Assembly: GCA_047967505.1 (NCBI GenBank)
Contig: CM106538.1
Direction: 5' to 3' (one strand)
Length of the DNA stretch: 64,000 nt
DNA from: Dipteris shenzhenensis
Lineage: Eukaryota > Polypodiophyta > Polypodiopsida > Gleicheniales
A model generated the notes under the pieces. That model was given only the letters and a program-made list of their open reading frames with translations. It was not told the origin of the DNA and ran no database searches. Positions 9,459 to 19,499 of the stretch are shown here, piece after piece; the stretch's first letter is position 1, and each line of letters starts with the position of its first letter. The translations under genes were made by a program, and so were the position numbers.

Positions 9459-11070
9459 TGCTCATTAACTTCCTTTCGTCGATCATCAAATATCTCCCTC
9501 ATAAACTCTTTCGGGTGGATCCCGTAGAATCGGGAGTCCAGCTGACCCCGCAGGTGTCGCACCCAGCAGGCCATACACTATCTGGTAGAATTGCATTATT
9601 GGAGGATGCCTTGCAACAGATTTTAGCGCAATAGTTACAAGCAAATGTAGGCCAATCTGAGCTCAAGAAAATGGTTCATAGTATGTCTACTAGACCATCT
9701 CGTGAAGAGAAAGGTAAAGCTCCAATGGAGCCTGAATCCAGTGTTCATGCGGTCGAGCCTAGGAGGGCTAAGGTGCCTAATATTGCCAATTATAGGCCAG
9801 AAAAGTATTCTAGTCGGATGTCTGACCGTAGTTCCGATATCATAGAGACCTGGTTACACAAATGGGACGAGGCCTTCGCCATTTGTGAAATCAAGAATGA
9901 TATGAAGAAAATCTGCGAGGCCACCCATATGTTTAATGAGGCAACGGATCGGTGGTGGATAAAATAGCAGAAAGATGGAGTGGCATCCACTACTTGGGAG
10001 GGGTTTAAAAAGGAATTTAGAAAACACTTCTTACCTCCTGACGAAGCATCCCGAGCTTGGGATCAGTATTGAAACCTTCGTCAAAGAAATTTATCAGTGG
10101 CGGAATACACTGATAAGTTCAAAGAAAGTGTAATGAAAGTTTATGAACCTCTACCTCACTCAATCCAGATAAAAGATTTTATCTTTGGACTGAATGATCA
10201 AATCATGGAAGTTCGGGCTAAGTATGCAAACATGCTAGATGAAGCAATTACCATAGCCCTGAACTATGAAGATGCCAAAGGGAACAGACCAAGTGGGTTT
10301 GTGCAGGTTGGGACTCGGTATGAGTACCCGAAGAAAATTGGGTTTAAGAAGAAGTGGATGCGCAAAGGGAGTGCCTCACAGCCTAGTCGTCAAGCCAAGC
10401 AGGTGAAGCCAGTTGAGAGTCCTAAACCAAGCACCACCATTGAAATGAAAAGAAAAGTAACACCAATGGCAGCCCGGGCTTGGTCGAAGTCCTCTTTGAA
10501 CCCAGAGCAAAGAGAAAAAGCGAGGAGAGAAGGCTTGTGTTTTGGATGCCTTCAGCCTCATCACTGGAAAGATTGTCCACGAAACAAGGATCGTCCAATG
10601 GCTGAGATGGTGATCTCAGAATGCGACGTGGAAATGGAGGGAAGTCCCAGAGCAAAACAGATGCAAATTCAGCTAGTGGGATCTTCTCAAAGGTCAGTAC
10701 CTGTTTTATTACGTGTGTCTGTTGCTAAGCTAGTAACTAGTACACCTGATAATGTCTTGTCAAAGCCCGCAGCAACGGGGTATACAACCTTTAACGATAC
10801 AGAGTTAATTAAGATGAAGGGGCAAGTAGCTAATCATGACGTCATTGTATTGTTTAACTCTATGTCAACGCACAATGTAATTAACTCCAAGCTTGTAAAG
10901 AGACTGAAATTAAAGACTAGCCCATCTGAATATGCATATACAGTCAGAATGGCAGACGGAAGTTCAACTGAAGTATGGGACCAAAGGGTTACCCAGTTGG
11001 AACTTCGAATTCAAGACTATGCTGAGAAGCTTGATTTTGAAATGACAAAGCTCGCTCATGCAAACATAGC
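9459..11070 (+). pseudogene. Gypsy gag and protease (first part)
   Basis: One frame with stops at 9632-9634, 9965-9967 and 10070-10072. The retrotransposon gag fold is seen in WLHKWDEAFAICEI, WEGFKKEFRKHFLP and LSVAEYTDKF. A CCHC-like knuckle lies at 10538-10576 (CFGCLQPHHWKDC), one residue shorter than the usual spacing. The aspartic protease site at about 10847-10870 reads LFNSMSTHN where active family members have LFDSGSTHN, so the catalytic Asp is now Asn. The frame is then cut at 11070 by the inserted element and resumes at 14106 (or 14111 if the duplicated five bases are counted once). The upstream limit of gag is uncertain. Confidence 0.85.
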
Positions 11071-12120
11071 TGTTGGAAAGGTCACCTCCCCATCTGTAAG
11101 CCCCCAAATGAGGAGTGCGTGGGGGAGGGAGACCTAGGGCAGGATGTGCCCAAGAGAGAAGAAAGAGAGGGGGCTGCCACATGGGCAGCACCTCACACGA
11201 TTGGAACCTGCAGATGGCGTCAGCATGGCGAGGGTAGTGGGCAGGTGAAGGGCCTGCAACAGACCCTGATGATGGCACGGTACAGGCGGGTCAGGACAGC
11301 AAGATGTACAGGTGTACGGCGCAGGACACGTGGCTGGGAAGAGGACCTGGCAGAGGCGCAGATATGGCAGGATGTGCAGGCCCAGATACGGAGCAGCATA
11401 TATGGCTGTCAGTGGGCAGAAGGCAGGCCTTATATAGGCTGGACCCTGCCTTGAAAGGTGGGCCAAAGGGCCCTGGAAGTTTGGGCCAAAAGCCCTGGGT
11501 GGTGTGCCCTTTTAGGGCTGGACCAGCCACAGACTGGTCGGCCAGTCTGTAGCAGGCTGGTCGGTATTTTGCCAGCCCCCTTGGGGCCTATATAAAGAGG
11601 CCATTGGGCCTCATTCAATCATCACTTGATCCAGCAGTTCAGGGAGCAGAAGGAGCAGCAGATCAGCCACTTGTGGGTCTCTATCCAGAAGGTGACAAGA
11701 GAGCTGTACAGCTGCAGACCTAGCTCAGAGTGCTGCCCACCTAGGCTGGTGCAAAGACAGCAAGGTGGAAGGGATCTGGACGGAAAGTCTACAGAAGCTC
11801 CAGGTGGAGCACGCGGGCTCGAGTCTAGAGAGAGCCAGCAGATAGGAGAAGGACCTTGTGGTAAGATCAGAGGACCACACCATTGGTGGGACTCTGGATC
11901 TGTCTCTTTTGTATTGTGTCCATAGTTGTGGACGGAAATATATATTTTGGTGGTTTCTCTATCTGGTTGGTTCATTGTCTATTGATGAGTCTGCACACCT
12001 ATTGTATGCACACAAGTAAAGAAGTTTGTGATTCCACACCCACACCGCACACTGTGTGAGCTCCTGGGCATTACTATAAGTCTTCCGCTGCGTGTACCCT
12101 CCCTTGGGTCATTTCTAACA
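11071..12120 (+). repeat. 5' LTR (1050 bp) with TATA box
   Basis: Starts TGTTGGAAAGG and ends TTTCTAACA. A TATATAAA box lies at 11589-11596, followed about 30 bp later by a likely start of R, leaving about 500 bp of R-U5. The left half is GC-rich with repeated GGCAGG/GCCAGCC-like words. Confidence 0.88.
11589..11596 (+). promoter_or_regulatory. LTR TATA box
   Basis: TATATAAA in the sequence GGGGCCTATATAAAGAGG, central in the LTR, as expected at the U3/R border. Confidence 0.6.
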
Positions 12121-12132
12121 TGGTATCAGAGC
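12121..12132 (+). promoter_or_regulatory. Primer-binding site (initiator tRNA-Met)
   Basis: TGGTATCAGAGC directly abuts the LTR end CTAACA. This fixes the LTR border. Confidence 0.92.
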
Positions 12133-12345
12133 CCAAGTAGGAGGCTCACAGGTGTGGAAGCCTGAAGGCAAGGACCTTGCTGAAGGACGACCCTGATTCA
12201 GAAGCTCTAGGGAATCGACTTCCATGACTGGAGGATTGTGCCCTTGCGAGAAGGAGGGTGACTCAGGTTCAGTCAAGTGCGTTCAGAGTTCTGGTTTACT
12301 GAAATTGAGTTTGGTTGACTTTGCTGTGTGGTATAAACAGCAGAG

Positions 12346-14103
12346 ATGTCGACCTCTACAGCCTCTTCAGCCCCTGCTTTCCCTTCCTCCTCCCCCAGTT
12401 TTCTCTCTTTCACTATCCCTAATTTTGGAGAGTCTGGGAACCTGGACGGGACTAATTACCCGATCTGGAAAGTGAAGATCCGGAGTCATTTAGTGGCTCG
12501 GAAGTTGTGGAAGCTGACCACGGGAGAGGAGTCGAAGCCGGAGGACATGGTGGACAGTAAAGGGGAGGTACTCATGGCAGTAGACAGAGAGGAGCTTGAA
12601 GCTTGGGAAGAAAGAGATGCCCATGCCCTGGCAATAATCATAGGGACTACGGCGGACTCCGTTCTTCCGCATATCCAACTGGCCGAGACGTCAGTAGAGG
12701 CATGGGCCACCCTGAAAGATCTATACGAAACAGACAACACCTCCCAGATTGTGCTTCTTCAGCATCAACTCTACAATCTTGATATGGAAGAAGGAGATAC
12801 GGTACATAGCCATTTGACGAAGGTCAAGGTGGTGAGGGATCAGCTGGCAGCAATTGGTCAGAAGAGAGACTCATGCCATCTGGCCTTGATGGTACTGAGG
12901 AGACTGCCTCGGAGTTTCAAGAGCTTTGTTACGGCTGTGACAGCACGACAGAGAACCAAACCTCTGACGTTTGAGGAGTTGTGTCCATTACTGCTACAGG
13001 AGGAAGCTCGGGAGAAGCTCTACAACGAGGATAAAGACAACAAGGCGATGCTGGCAAAGGATTCCACTGGCAAAGGAAAGGGCAAGCCTAACGGTGGCAA
13101 GTCCAAGAAAGACGACTCTGACGACGAGGGGACTTCGAAGAGAAAGCACAAGAAGAAGTGTTTCTATTGTGATACGCCCGAACATTTTGCAAAGGACTGC
13201 AGAAAGCAAAAGGCAGATCTGAAAAACAACGAGTCTGACTCAGATTCAAAGGGAAAGGCCAAAGCAAATGTGATAATCGAAGAGTTGTTCCTGGTGACAT
13301 CACCGAGTATTACCGAGGTCAGATATGTTGATCCACAAATCACAGTAAGGATGTCTGACATAGAGATGTGGGTCGACGAGGAATCAGATGCCTTTCTGAA
13401 GATGAAGGACAGCATGGAGCGCTTGGTACCTTCCAGGTGTGTAGCCGTTGACACTGACACGAGGGTGGATTCCATGGAAGGCCCTAGGGTCTCATGGTCA
13501 GATGGATGCTGGAGTTCAGAAGGGGACAATACAGGATTACACAAGCGCTTGGTGGGTGCTTCAATGAGAGTTTGCTTTCAGAGCGAACATTCAGGCAGTA
13601 CAACAGTCTGGTATGTATTTGATATTCTGCATTTGAGCCTTTATAGCATGCTGTGGAGAGACTCTGCTCTTCATTTGTCTCAAGTGATCAGAGATTGGAA
13701 GGAATTGGCCTTCTTCGAAGGCAAAAGGGGAAGTATTGGTGCTTCTTCAAATCTTGGACGCAGATTGCTAGAAGGTGATGGACAAAGAGTACCGAAGCCA
13801 GAAGAGTACCTGCTTGAGAACTCATCGAGAGTTCATGGTCCAGGTTATCTGAAAATATTCATTGGTTGCAGACCTTGCCAAAGGAAGGACGGGTTGAAAC
13901 AGACCCTCAGAGCATGGTGCCTGGAAGACTCCAGGTTGTTCACTCATTATGAGGGGGACGACTGGAAGATCGTGACGGCTGGATTGCTCGAGTTCAAAGG
14001 CGGGAACGTGACTAAAGGAGGTGGTACCAGGAGGTGCTACCAAAGATGGACTTGTGTACCAAGATGGTGTGCGGAAGCGGACCCTCCCTTGGGTCATTTC
14101 TAA
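12346..14103 (+). CDS. Gag-like protein of the 11071-14105 element, 585 codons, open
   Basis: ATG at 12346 (MSTSTASSAPAF). Residues 20-230 are a copia gag of DUF4219/UBN2 type: LDGTNYPIWKVKIRSHL, WATLKDLYETDN, LYNLDMEEGDTVHSHL, LMVLRRLPRSFKSF, LTFEELCPLLLQEE. A basic, Lys-rich linker precedes a perfect CCHC knuckle at residues 272-285 (CFYCDTPEHFAKDC, nt 13159-13200). Residues from about 310 to 585 match no domain I recognise: no protease DSG, no integrase or RT motif. The frame runs into the 25-bp LTR remnant, and its last codons are LTR-derived. The tail may be scrambled former pol or non-coding sequence that happens to be open. Confidence 0.85.
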   Translation: MSTSTASSAPAFPSSSPSFLSFTIPNFGESGNLDGTNYPIWKVKIRSHLVARKLWKLTTGEESKPEDMVDSKGEVLMAVDREELEAWEERDAHALAIIIGTTADSVLPHIQLAETSVEAWATLKDLYETDNTSQIVLLQHQLYNLDMEEGDTVHSHLTKVKVVRDQLAAIGQKRDSCHLALMVLRRLPRSFKSFVTAVTARQRTKPLTFEELCPLLLQEEAREKLYNEDKDNKAMLAKDSTGKGKGKPNGGKSKKDDSDDEGTSKRKHKKKCFYCDTPEHFAKDCRKQKADLKNNESDSDSKGKAKANVIIEELFLVTSPSITEVRYVDPQITVRMSDIEMWVDEESDAFLKMKDSMERLVPSRCVAVDTDTRVDSMEGPRVSWSDGCWSSEGDNTGLHKRLVGASMRVCFQSEHSGSTTVWYVFDILHLSLYSMLWRDSALHLSQVIRDWKELAFFEGKRGSIGASSNLGRRLLEGDGQRVPKPEEYLLENSSRVHGPGYLKIFIGCRPCQRKDGLKQTLRAWCLEDSRLFTHYEGDDWKIVTAGLLEFKGGNVTKGGGTRRCYQRWTCVPRWCAEADPPLGHF

Positions 14104-14105
14104 CA
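14081..14105 (+). repeat. 3' LTR remnant, 25 bp
   Basis: Exact copy of the last 25 bp of the 5' LTR, ending TTTCTAACA and followed by the target-site duplication. Upstream bases do not match the LTR, so about 1 kb of 3' LTR is missing. A phrase like a polypurine tract (CCAAGATGG) lies just before it. Confidence 0.85.
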
Positions 14106-17100
14106 ATAGCCTTGGGTAAGACTTGGCATTCTAGGAAGAATCCAGCCATAGATTGAAAAAAGCACATTTATCAATTCAAGATGAATGATGTGCTGTATGC
14201 CTTACAAGGTAAAAAAGATATACCTCAAGGACCGTTGGTTTCCGTAATGGAAGTTCGAAAAGCTCAAGAAGAGTTTTTATTTCTTTGTACCGCATCAGTA
14301 GAGCCGATTGATGGTTCTTCAGCTAGCACTGATGTTACCCAAAATGAAGAGATGGCCAAGCTGGCTGATCAAATAGCAGAGGAGTTCTTTGATTGTTTTA
14401 GGGATGAGTTACCTTATGGGTTACCTCCAGAGCGGAATGTTCAGCATAAGATTGAACTAATCCTGGGGCAGATTCAACCCAGTTTCTCGCCAGTAATATT
14501 TAAAAAAAAGAAAGATGATACTTTTCACCTCTGTATAGATTACAGAGCCTTGAATAATATCACTACTAAGCACAGGTATCCGATGGCTCAGATCGATGAT
14601 TTGTTAGATGCATTACATGGGGCCATAATTTTCAGTAAGATAGATCTTAAATGTGGCTACCATCAGATCCGTATTAGGGCCGAGGATGTGCATAAAACCG
14701 CTTTTAGAAGCAGGTTTGGACATTATGAGTTTTTGGTAATGTTGTTTGGACTTACCAATGCTCCAGCTACATTCGTCATGCTTATGAATGATTTACTACG
14801 TCCGTATATCAAGAAGTTTGTAGTACATTTTATTGATGACATTCTTATATTCAACAAAAGTATTGCTGAGCATCACGAACACTTAAGAATAGTGTTCAAT
14901 ACTTTGAGAAAAGCCAGTCTTTATGTAAATAAAAGGAAAACTATACTGTGTATGGTAAGACTTGAATATTTAGGATTCATTATTACTCCTAAGGGAGTAG
15001 AAATGGATCCAAAGAAAGTAGCTGTGATACTGACTTGGCCTATCCCTCAGAGTTTGACCGCTTTGCCATCATTCTTGGGATTTGTCTAATTTTATCAAAG
15101 GCATATCAAAGGATATTCCGAAATAGTATCGCCATTGATTGATCTGACCTCAGATAAAGTACCTTTTATATGGGGACAGAATCAACACAAGAGTTTTAAC
15201 ACCATAAAACAAGCTGTGGTCTCAAGACCGGTGTTAAAAATAGTTGATCCCTAGAAACAGTTCTTCCTTGAAACCGATGCAAGTGGCATTGTGGTAGAAG
15301 CAGTTCTCCTCCAAGAGGGAAGACCAGTAGCCTTTGAAAGCAAGAAGATTTCTCCCTCTCAACGAAATTGGCCAACTCATGAATTAGAGTTGTATGCTGT
15401 TGTCCATGCTCTGAAAACATGGAGACATTATTTGTATGGGTCAGAGTTTTATGTTGATGTTGATCATGATACTCTGAATTTTTGTAAACAACCTGACTTG
15501 AGAGGCCGCCAAGCTAGGTGGGCAGAACTCCTGCAGAAGTTTAACTTGACAATTCGGTACTAAAGAGGGAAGGATAATAAAGTTGCTGATGCATTGTCAC
15601 GCATTATGCATAATATGAGTTTCACGGTATTAGAGAGTGCTCTAATGACCAAGATTAGAGAAACTCAAAAGGTGGACGAGTTTGTCTAGAGCCTTTGGCC
15701 TAAGACTCATGTATTTAAACCCGGGGAAAAGGATGACCTGGCATCCAGAAAAGGCCAAACTTATGCAAGATATACCATAAGAGATGGTATGCTGAAAAAA
15801 AATGGCAAGGTAGTAGTATCTAATCAGAATGATCTCAGGCAGAGAGTCATTCAACAATGCCATGATAGCCCATGTGCGGGACATCCAAGAGTCGAGAAAA
15901 CATATGATCTCGTGAAGCAAGATTTCTTTTAGCCAAAAATAAAAAAACAACATGAATATGTGACACGTTGTTTTTCGTGTCAAGTAAGTAAGGCAAAGCA
16001 GATGAAGCCACTCGGACTTTTACAGCCTTTGGAAATACCACTAGGTAGGTGGGAGAGCATTTCCATGGACTTTATTGTAGGTCTACCTACGACACAAGGT
16101 GGATAAGATTCTATCCTTCTGATAGTTGATCATCTTACCAAGATGGCTCACTTCATTCCAACTAGAGAGTCTGTTAGTGTCCCGCAAGTGGCAGATTTAT
16201 TTATTAAACATATATTTCGTTTGCATGGATTACCCAAATTCATAGTGTCAGACAGGGATGTCAAATTTACCAGTCATTTTTGGATTGCAGTGTTTGAGAC
16301 ACTAAGGACTGAGTTAGGAATGAGTAGTGGGGATCGTCCAGAAACGGATGGTCAGACGGAAAGAATCAACTAAATTTTAGAGGATATGCTTAGAGCATAT
16401 GTGTCATTGAGGCAACATACATGGGACAAGTGGTTGCCACTGTTGGAATTGGCCTACAATGATAGAAAACATTCCTCTACAGGGTTCAGTCCGTTTGAGC
16501 TGAACTATGGTTATAGACCAACGAATCCAACTACAGTTGCAGTACCTCAGAAAGTGCCTAGTGCCGCGAACTTTGTGGTTCAGATGCGGGAGATGCTAGC
16601 ACTTGCGAGAGCTAACATCCGCCAAGCTATGGATAGAGCTAAGGCGTATGTGAATGAAAACAGATCCATTAGAGAATTTAAGGAAGGAGAAAAAGTTTTT
16701 CTCAGAGTTCCTTCGCACTCTAAGTCTTTGACTGCAGGAGAGTGTGCTAAGTTAGCACCTCGATATTGTGGGCCATGGTTAATTCTAAAAAGAATAGGCA
16801 AGGTAGCCTATAAATTAGAATTACCACAGGGTTGTAAGATGCACCCAATGTTTCATGTTTCTCGTTTAAAGAAATTTTTGCATACGGGTGACTCACTAAT
16901 CGAGGGTGTTGTTTTGTTTCAGGAGATAGAGGATAATGCAAGACGCAAACCAACAAGAATCCTGGACCGAGGAACAATGCACGTACGCAATCGGAAGATA
17001 CCTACGGTGTTGGTTGCATGGCATGGTTTACCTCTATCAGAAGCTACCTGGGAATCCATATACCAGTTACGAAGAGTGTTCCCAGACTTTATCATCGAGG

Positions 17101-17114
17101 ACGCTGATGCCTGA
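14106..17114 (+). pseudogene. Gypsy pol: RT, RNase H, integrase, chromodomain
   Basis: A single frame with no frameshift. RT: DYRALNNITTKHRYPM, KIDLKCGYHQIR, FGLTNAPATF, FIDD at 14829-14840. RNase H: ETDASGIVVEAVLLQEG, THELELYAVVHAL. Integrase: HHCC finger (GHPRVEKTY ... CFSC, about 15880-15990), MDFIVGLP, SDRDVKFTSHFW, Glu in DGQTERIN. Chromodomain at about 16940-17105 (ILDRGTMHVRNRKIPTVLV, WESIYQLRRVFPDF). Stops at 14154, 15087, 15252, 15561, 15687, 15930, 16104 and 16371; most sit where one C-to-T or G-to-A change explains them (Gln or Trp codons). This points to deamination of methylated DNA rather than indel decay. Confidence 0.93.
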
Positions 17115-17126
17115 AGAGAGAAGGAA

Positions 17127-17690
17127 TGTTACGCTCAAGTTGAGGCAACATGACCTCGGAAGGGTCAGTCGACATTTTCCTTTAAAGGATCAATGTTTGT
17201 ATTATATTTGTTTGGGCTTCACGTAAATGATCAAAGAGGAATTAAGGTCAAGGTCCTTGGTGAGGGTGACACGGCACAAGACTAGGTGGATCTAAGGCTA
17301 AGGGGTCCAAATGCATTAAATGTGCCAAGGGGCAAATGATTTCAATGTTATCCCAAGAGAGGGGTAAATGATGCATTGAGGAGATGCCCTCAAATGTAGA
17401 CATGTGGCATACTAGATCCATCTAGGGAATTGGGGCTTGGTGAAATCTGCAAGCTGGAGCCTTCACGTATGTGGACTATTCTAGAGTTTTTTTTTGCTAC
17501 CACCAAGGTTGGCTGGGAGGAAATTCCGTGTGCCTGCCCCGTGATGGACTGTTAAAACTGACAATATGAAGCGAGTTAAAGATAGTGATAGTAATAGAAG
17601 TCCTCCTAAAATGATCTATTGCTTTGTTATGTGTGGCTCCATGTCACTAACTGGTCATGTTTTGGAGCCGGGGAGGGGAATATATTGTGG
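17127..17690 (+). repeat. 3' LTR of the gypsy element (right end unresolved)
   Basis: Purine tract GAAGAGAGAAGGAA (17113-17126) runs into TGTTACGCTC at 17127, 13 bp after the pol stop. The following sequence is non-coding. No second copy exists in the window to fix the end. The stretch 17690-17929 that follows is non-coding and may be the last internal part of copia-A. Confidence 0.6.
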
Positions 17691-17939
17691 GAGCTTAATT
17701 GTAGTTCCAGGATGTTGGTGTAGCCCCTAGACCTATGAGCTGGCCATGTAGCCATGCTAAGACATGAGCCTCAGAGTCATGTTGAGTCTCAAGCCATGAG
17801 GGTGCTTGGATCAACCTCTGAACATGCTTAGACTTTAGCCTCTGAGTTCCATGGGGTGCACAGATTAGAAATCCCATCATTACCATGTTTTGTTCTTGGT
17901 TTCATTCCAGTAGTCCCTCACCTTTCCTCCATGGGGGGG

Positions 17940-18146
17940 TGTTAGGAATGGAGTCAAGTTGAGGGAGTCTTTATGTGTGTTTTAGTCTAGTGTGTTCTAT
18001 GGATGCCACGTGTCATATTAGAAGATATCCCATATGCACTTTGGTACTCTATGTCTAGTGTCTAGATTACACGAGGCTGTACTTGTGTTGTGTGTCACAT
18101 ACTTTTCCTACCCTACCTCCTCTCCCTACTCCTCTATGCTCCAACA
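17940..18146 (+). repeat. 3' LTR of copia-A (207 bp, internally deleted)
   Basis: A seven-G polypurine tract (17933-17939) runs into TGTTAGGAATGG. The LTR ends GCTCCAACA at 18146. It matches the minus-strand LTR at 4722-5043 but lacks about 115 bp between the GTGTGTCACA block and the CCTACCC tail. The flank 18147-18151 is accac, the same target duplication seen at the minus-strand copy. Confidence 0.83.
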
Positions 18147-18910
18147 ACCACATCCAAGAAGTCGCCATCTATGGTGCAGGAGTTCTTCTTCTTCAACTGA
18201 GCTCACCTGATACCACCCTCGCACTTGTGGAGAAAGCCCCATCTACCTTGGCCCTCACTAGGTTTACCTTTTTTGTGTTGCCATGGCTTTACGGTGGAGG
18301 ATTATACGGATACGACTCATCATATGCCACACTTTTTGGTGACACTCCACTTCCCAAGGCTCCGAGGGAGTACAAGCCATCTTTCCCTCCATTGGTCGGG
18401 CTTTTTGCACATTGCTAGAGTCTCCACTAGACACGAAACCTCTGTTGTAGCAAATGATGGGGTTTCTAGACTTAGCCTGGTTGTCGAGAGTCCAGAATCC
18501 CTCTTCCAAAGGAGATCTGCCTCGCGACCCTTGACAAAGGCGAGCTACAGCAAAGGATCAAGATCTCACAGCTACCAAGACAGTGTTTGTGGTGTCGTCG
18601 TATGGGCCATCTCGCTTGTGATTGCCCTAGAGGACAACACCCCCACGCAAGATTGACAGAGACAGCTGAGGGAGCCTTAAGCAGAAAGGGCTCAATGCCC
18701 TTGCAGGTAGCAGCATTAGGAGTCCCAGACACCCTGGTGGAGCCCTCCAAGGGAAAATGGCACAAGCTAAGAAAAAAAAAAGAAGCAAGCAAGCCGCAAA
18801 GAATCGTAGGCGGCATGCTAAAGGCGTCAGCAAAGTATGAGTTAGCTCCCATGCTCAAGGAGTGCCCCCTCAGGTTGCCTCCAAATGCTAGAGGACAAGA
18901 CCCTCTTTGA
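18147..18910 (+). pseudogene. LINE ORF1, 3' part (DUF4283 end and zinc knuckle)
   Basis: From the copia-A border the frame reads HIQEVAIYGAGVLLLQLSS and LALVEKAPSTLAL, the second half of a DUF4283-like domain whose first half is on the minus strand at 5044-5200. Frame changes follow. Near 18520-18620 it reads KISQLPRQCLWCRRMGHLAC, a CCHC knuckle (CLWCRRMGHLACDC) of plant LINE ORF1 proteins, then a Lys-rich tail to a TGA at 18908-18910. ORF1 binds element RNA. Frameshifts make it non-functional. Confidence 0.65.
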
Positions 18911-19099
18911 TCTTCCAACGGGTCCCCTTGTGGCAAGGACCTAGAGTACCCAAGCATATGCACAGTAACAGGACACAGGAGCTCCTAGTGCTTTGCCGAC
19001 CGTTATCGCCTCCGCCCTCCCTCCTAGGCACTCAGGGACACAAGGGTTCAGAGCTCTAAAGTACCAGCACAATAGCGAGGCACTGGAGCTTCCGTTACT

Positions 19100-19480
19100 T
19101 CAAAGGCCGATGCCCCTCCAGCCCACACTCCCCCCCTCTTGATCTCCCCCCCCACACATCCCCCCCCTCTCTCCTTCCCTCCCCTCCGCCCGCTCCCCGT
19201 GCTATAGTCACCGTCTCTACCCGCCTTCCGCCCTCCTCCCCTCCACCATCTTTCTCTCCCCCTCCCACTACAGCAAAACGACCACCTCTTCTACTTCTCT
19301 CGCCCCTTGCTCTTCCTCTAGGCCCGATCCTGATCCCCAACCTTCGGGCAGGGGGGAGGCGGAGCCTTCTCCCCCCCCCCTTCCAGGATGTGGCTTCCTC
19401 CACTCATCCGCAGCCCAGCCCCCCCAAGGCACAGTCTCCCTGGTGCCAAGGAAAGGGGGCTTGTTCTCCCAGCTTCCAGT
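19100..19480 (+). repeat. C-rich, proline-coding low-complexity tract
   Basis: Many runs of 6 to 9 C separated by short CT-rich words. In one frame it would encode a proline-rich linker between LINE ORF1 and ORF2. The minus strand has repeated G runs able to form G-quadruplexes. The stretch 18911-19100 before it has no recognisable domain. Confidence 0.6.
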
Positions 19481-19499
19481 CCTAGGCCCCGCCCACAGG

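Larger units (their letters stand above)
11071..14105 (+). mobile_element. Second gag-only LTR element, 3035 bp, inserted in the gypsy protease
   Basis: TSD atagc at 11066-11070 and 14106-14110. 5' LTR 11071-12120, primer-binding site from 12121, one long gag frame 12346-14103, and only the last 25 bp of a 3' LTR (14081-14105, identical to 12096-12120). No protease, integrase or RT. It interrupts the gypsy frame exactly, and the gypsy protein reads on after it. The long uninterrupted frame against a host element with about ten stops shows this is the youngest layer here. Confidence 0.9.
9070..17690 (+). mobile_element. Ty3/gypsy chromovirus (chromodomain integrase), no 5' LTR, split by a younger element
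   Basis: Internal domain from a primer-binding site at 9070 through gag, protease, RT, RNase H, integrase and chromodomain to a stop at 17112-17114, then polypurine tract and 3' LTR from 17127. An LTR element occupies 11071-14105 with TSD atagc, and the gypsy frame is continuous across it. No 5' LTR is found: the base before the primer-binding site belongs to a copia gag frame. The right end of the 3' LTR is unresolved (17690 is nominal). The element is inactive: about ten in-frame stops. Confidence 0.88.

Noticed and set aside
9191-9460. Extension of the gypsy gag upstream to 9191
   Set aside because: The frame is open but starts at GTG and shows no gag domain; it is more likely leader.
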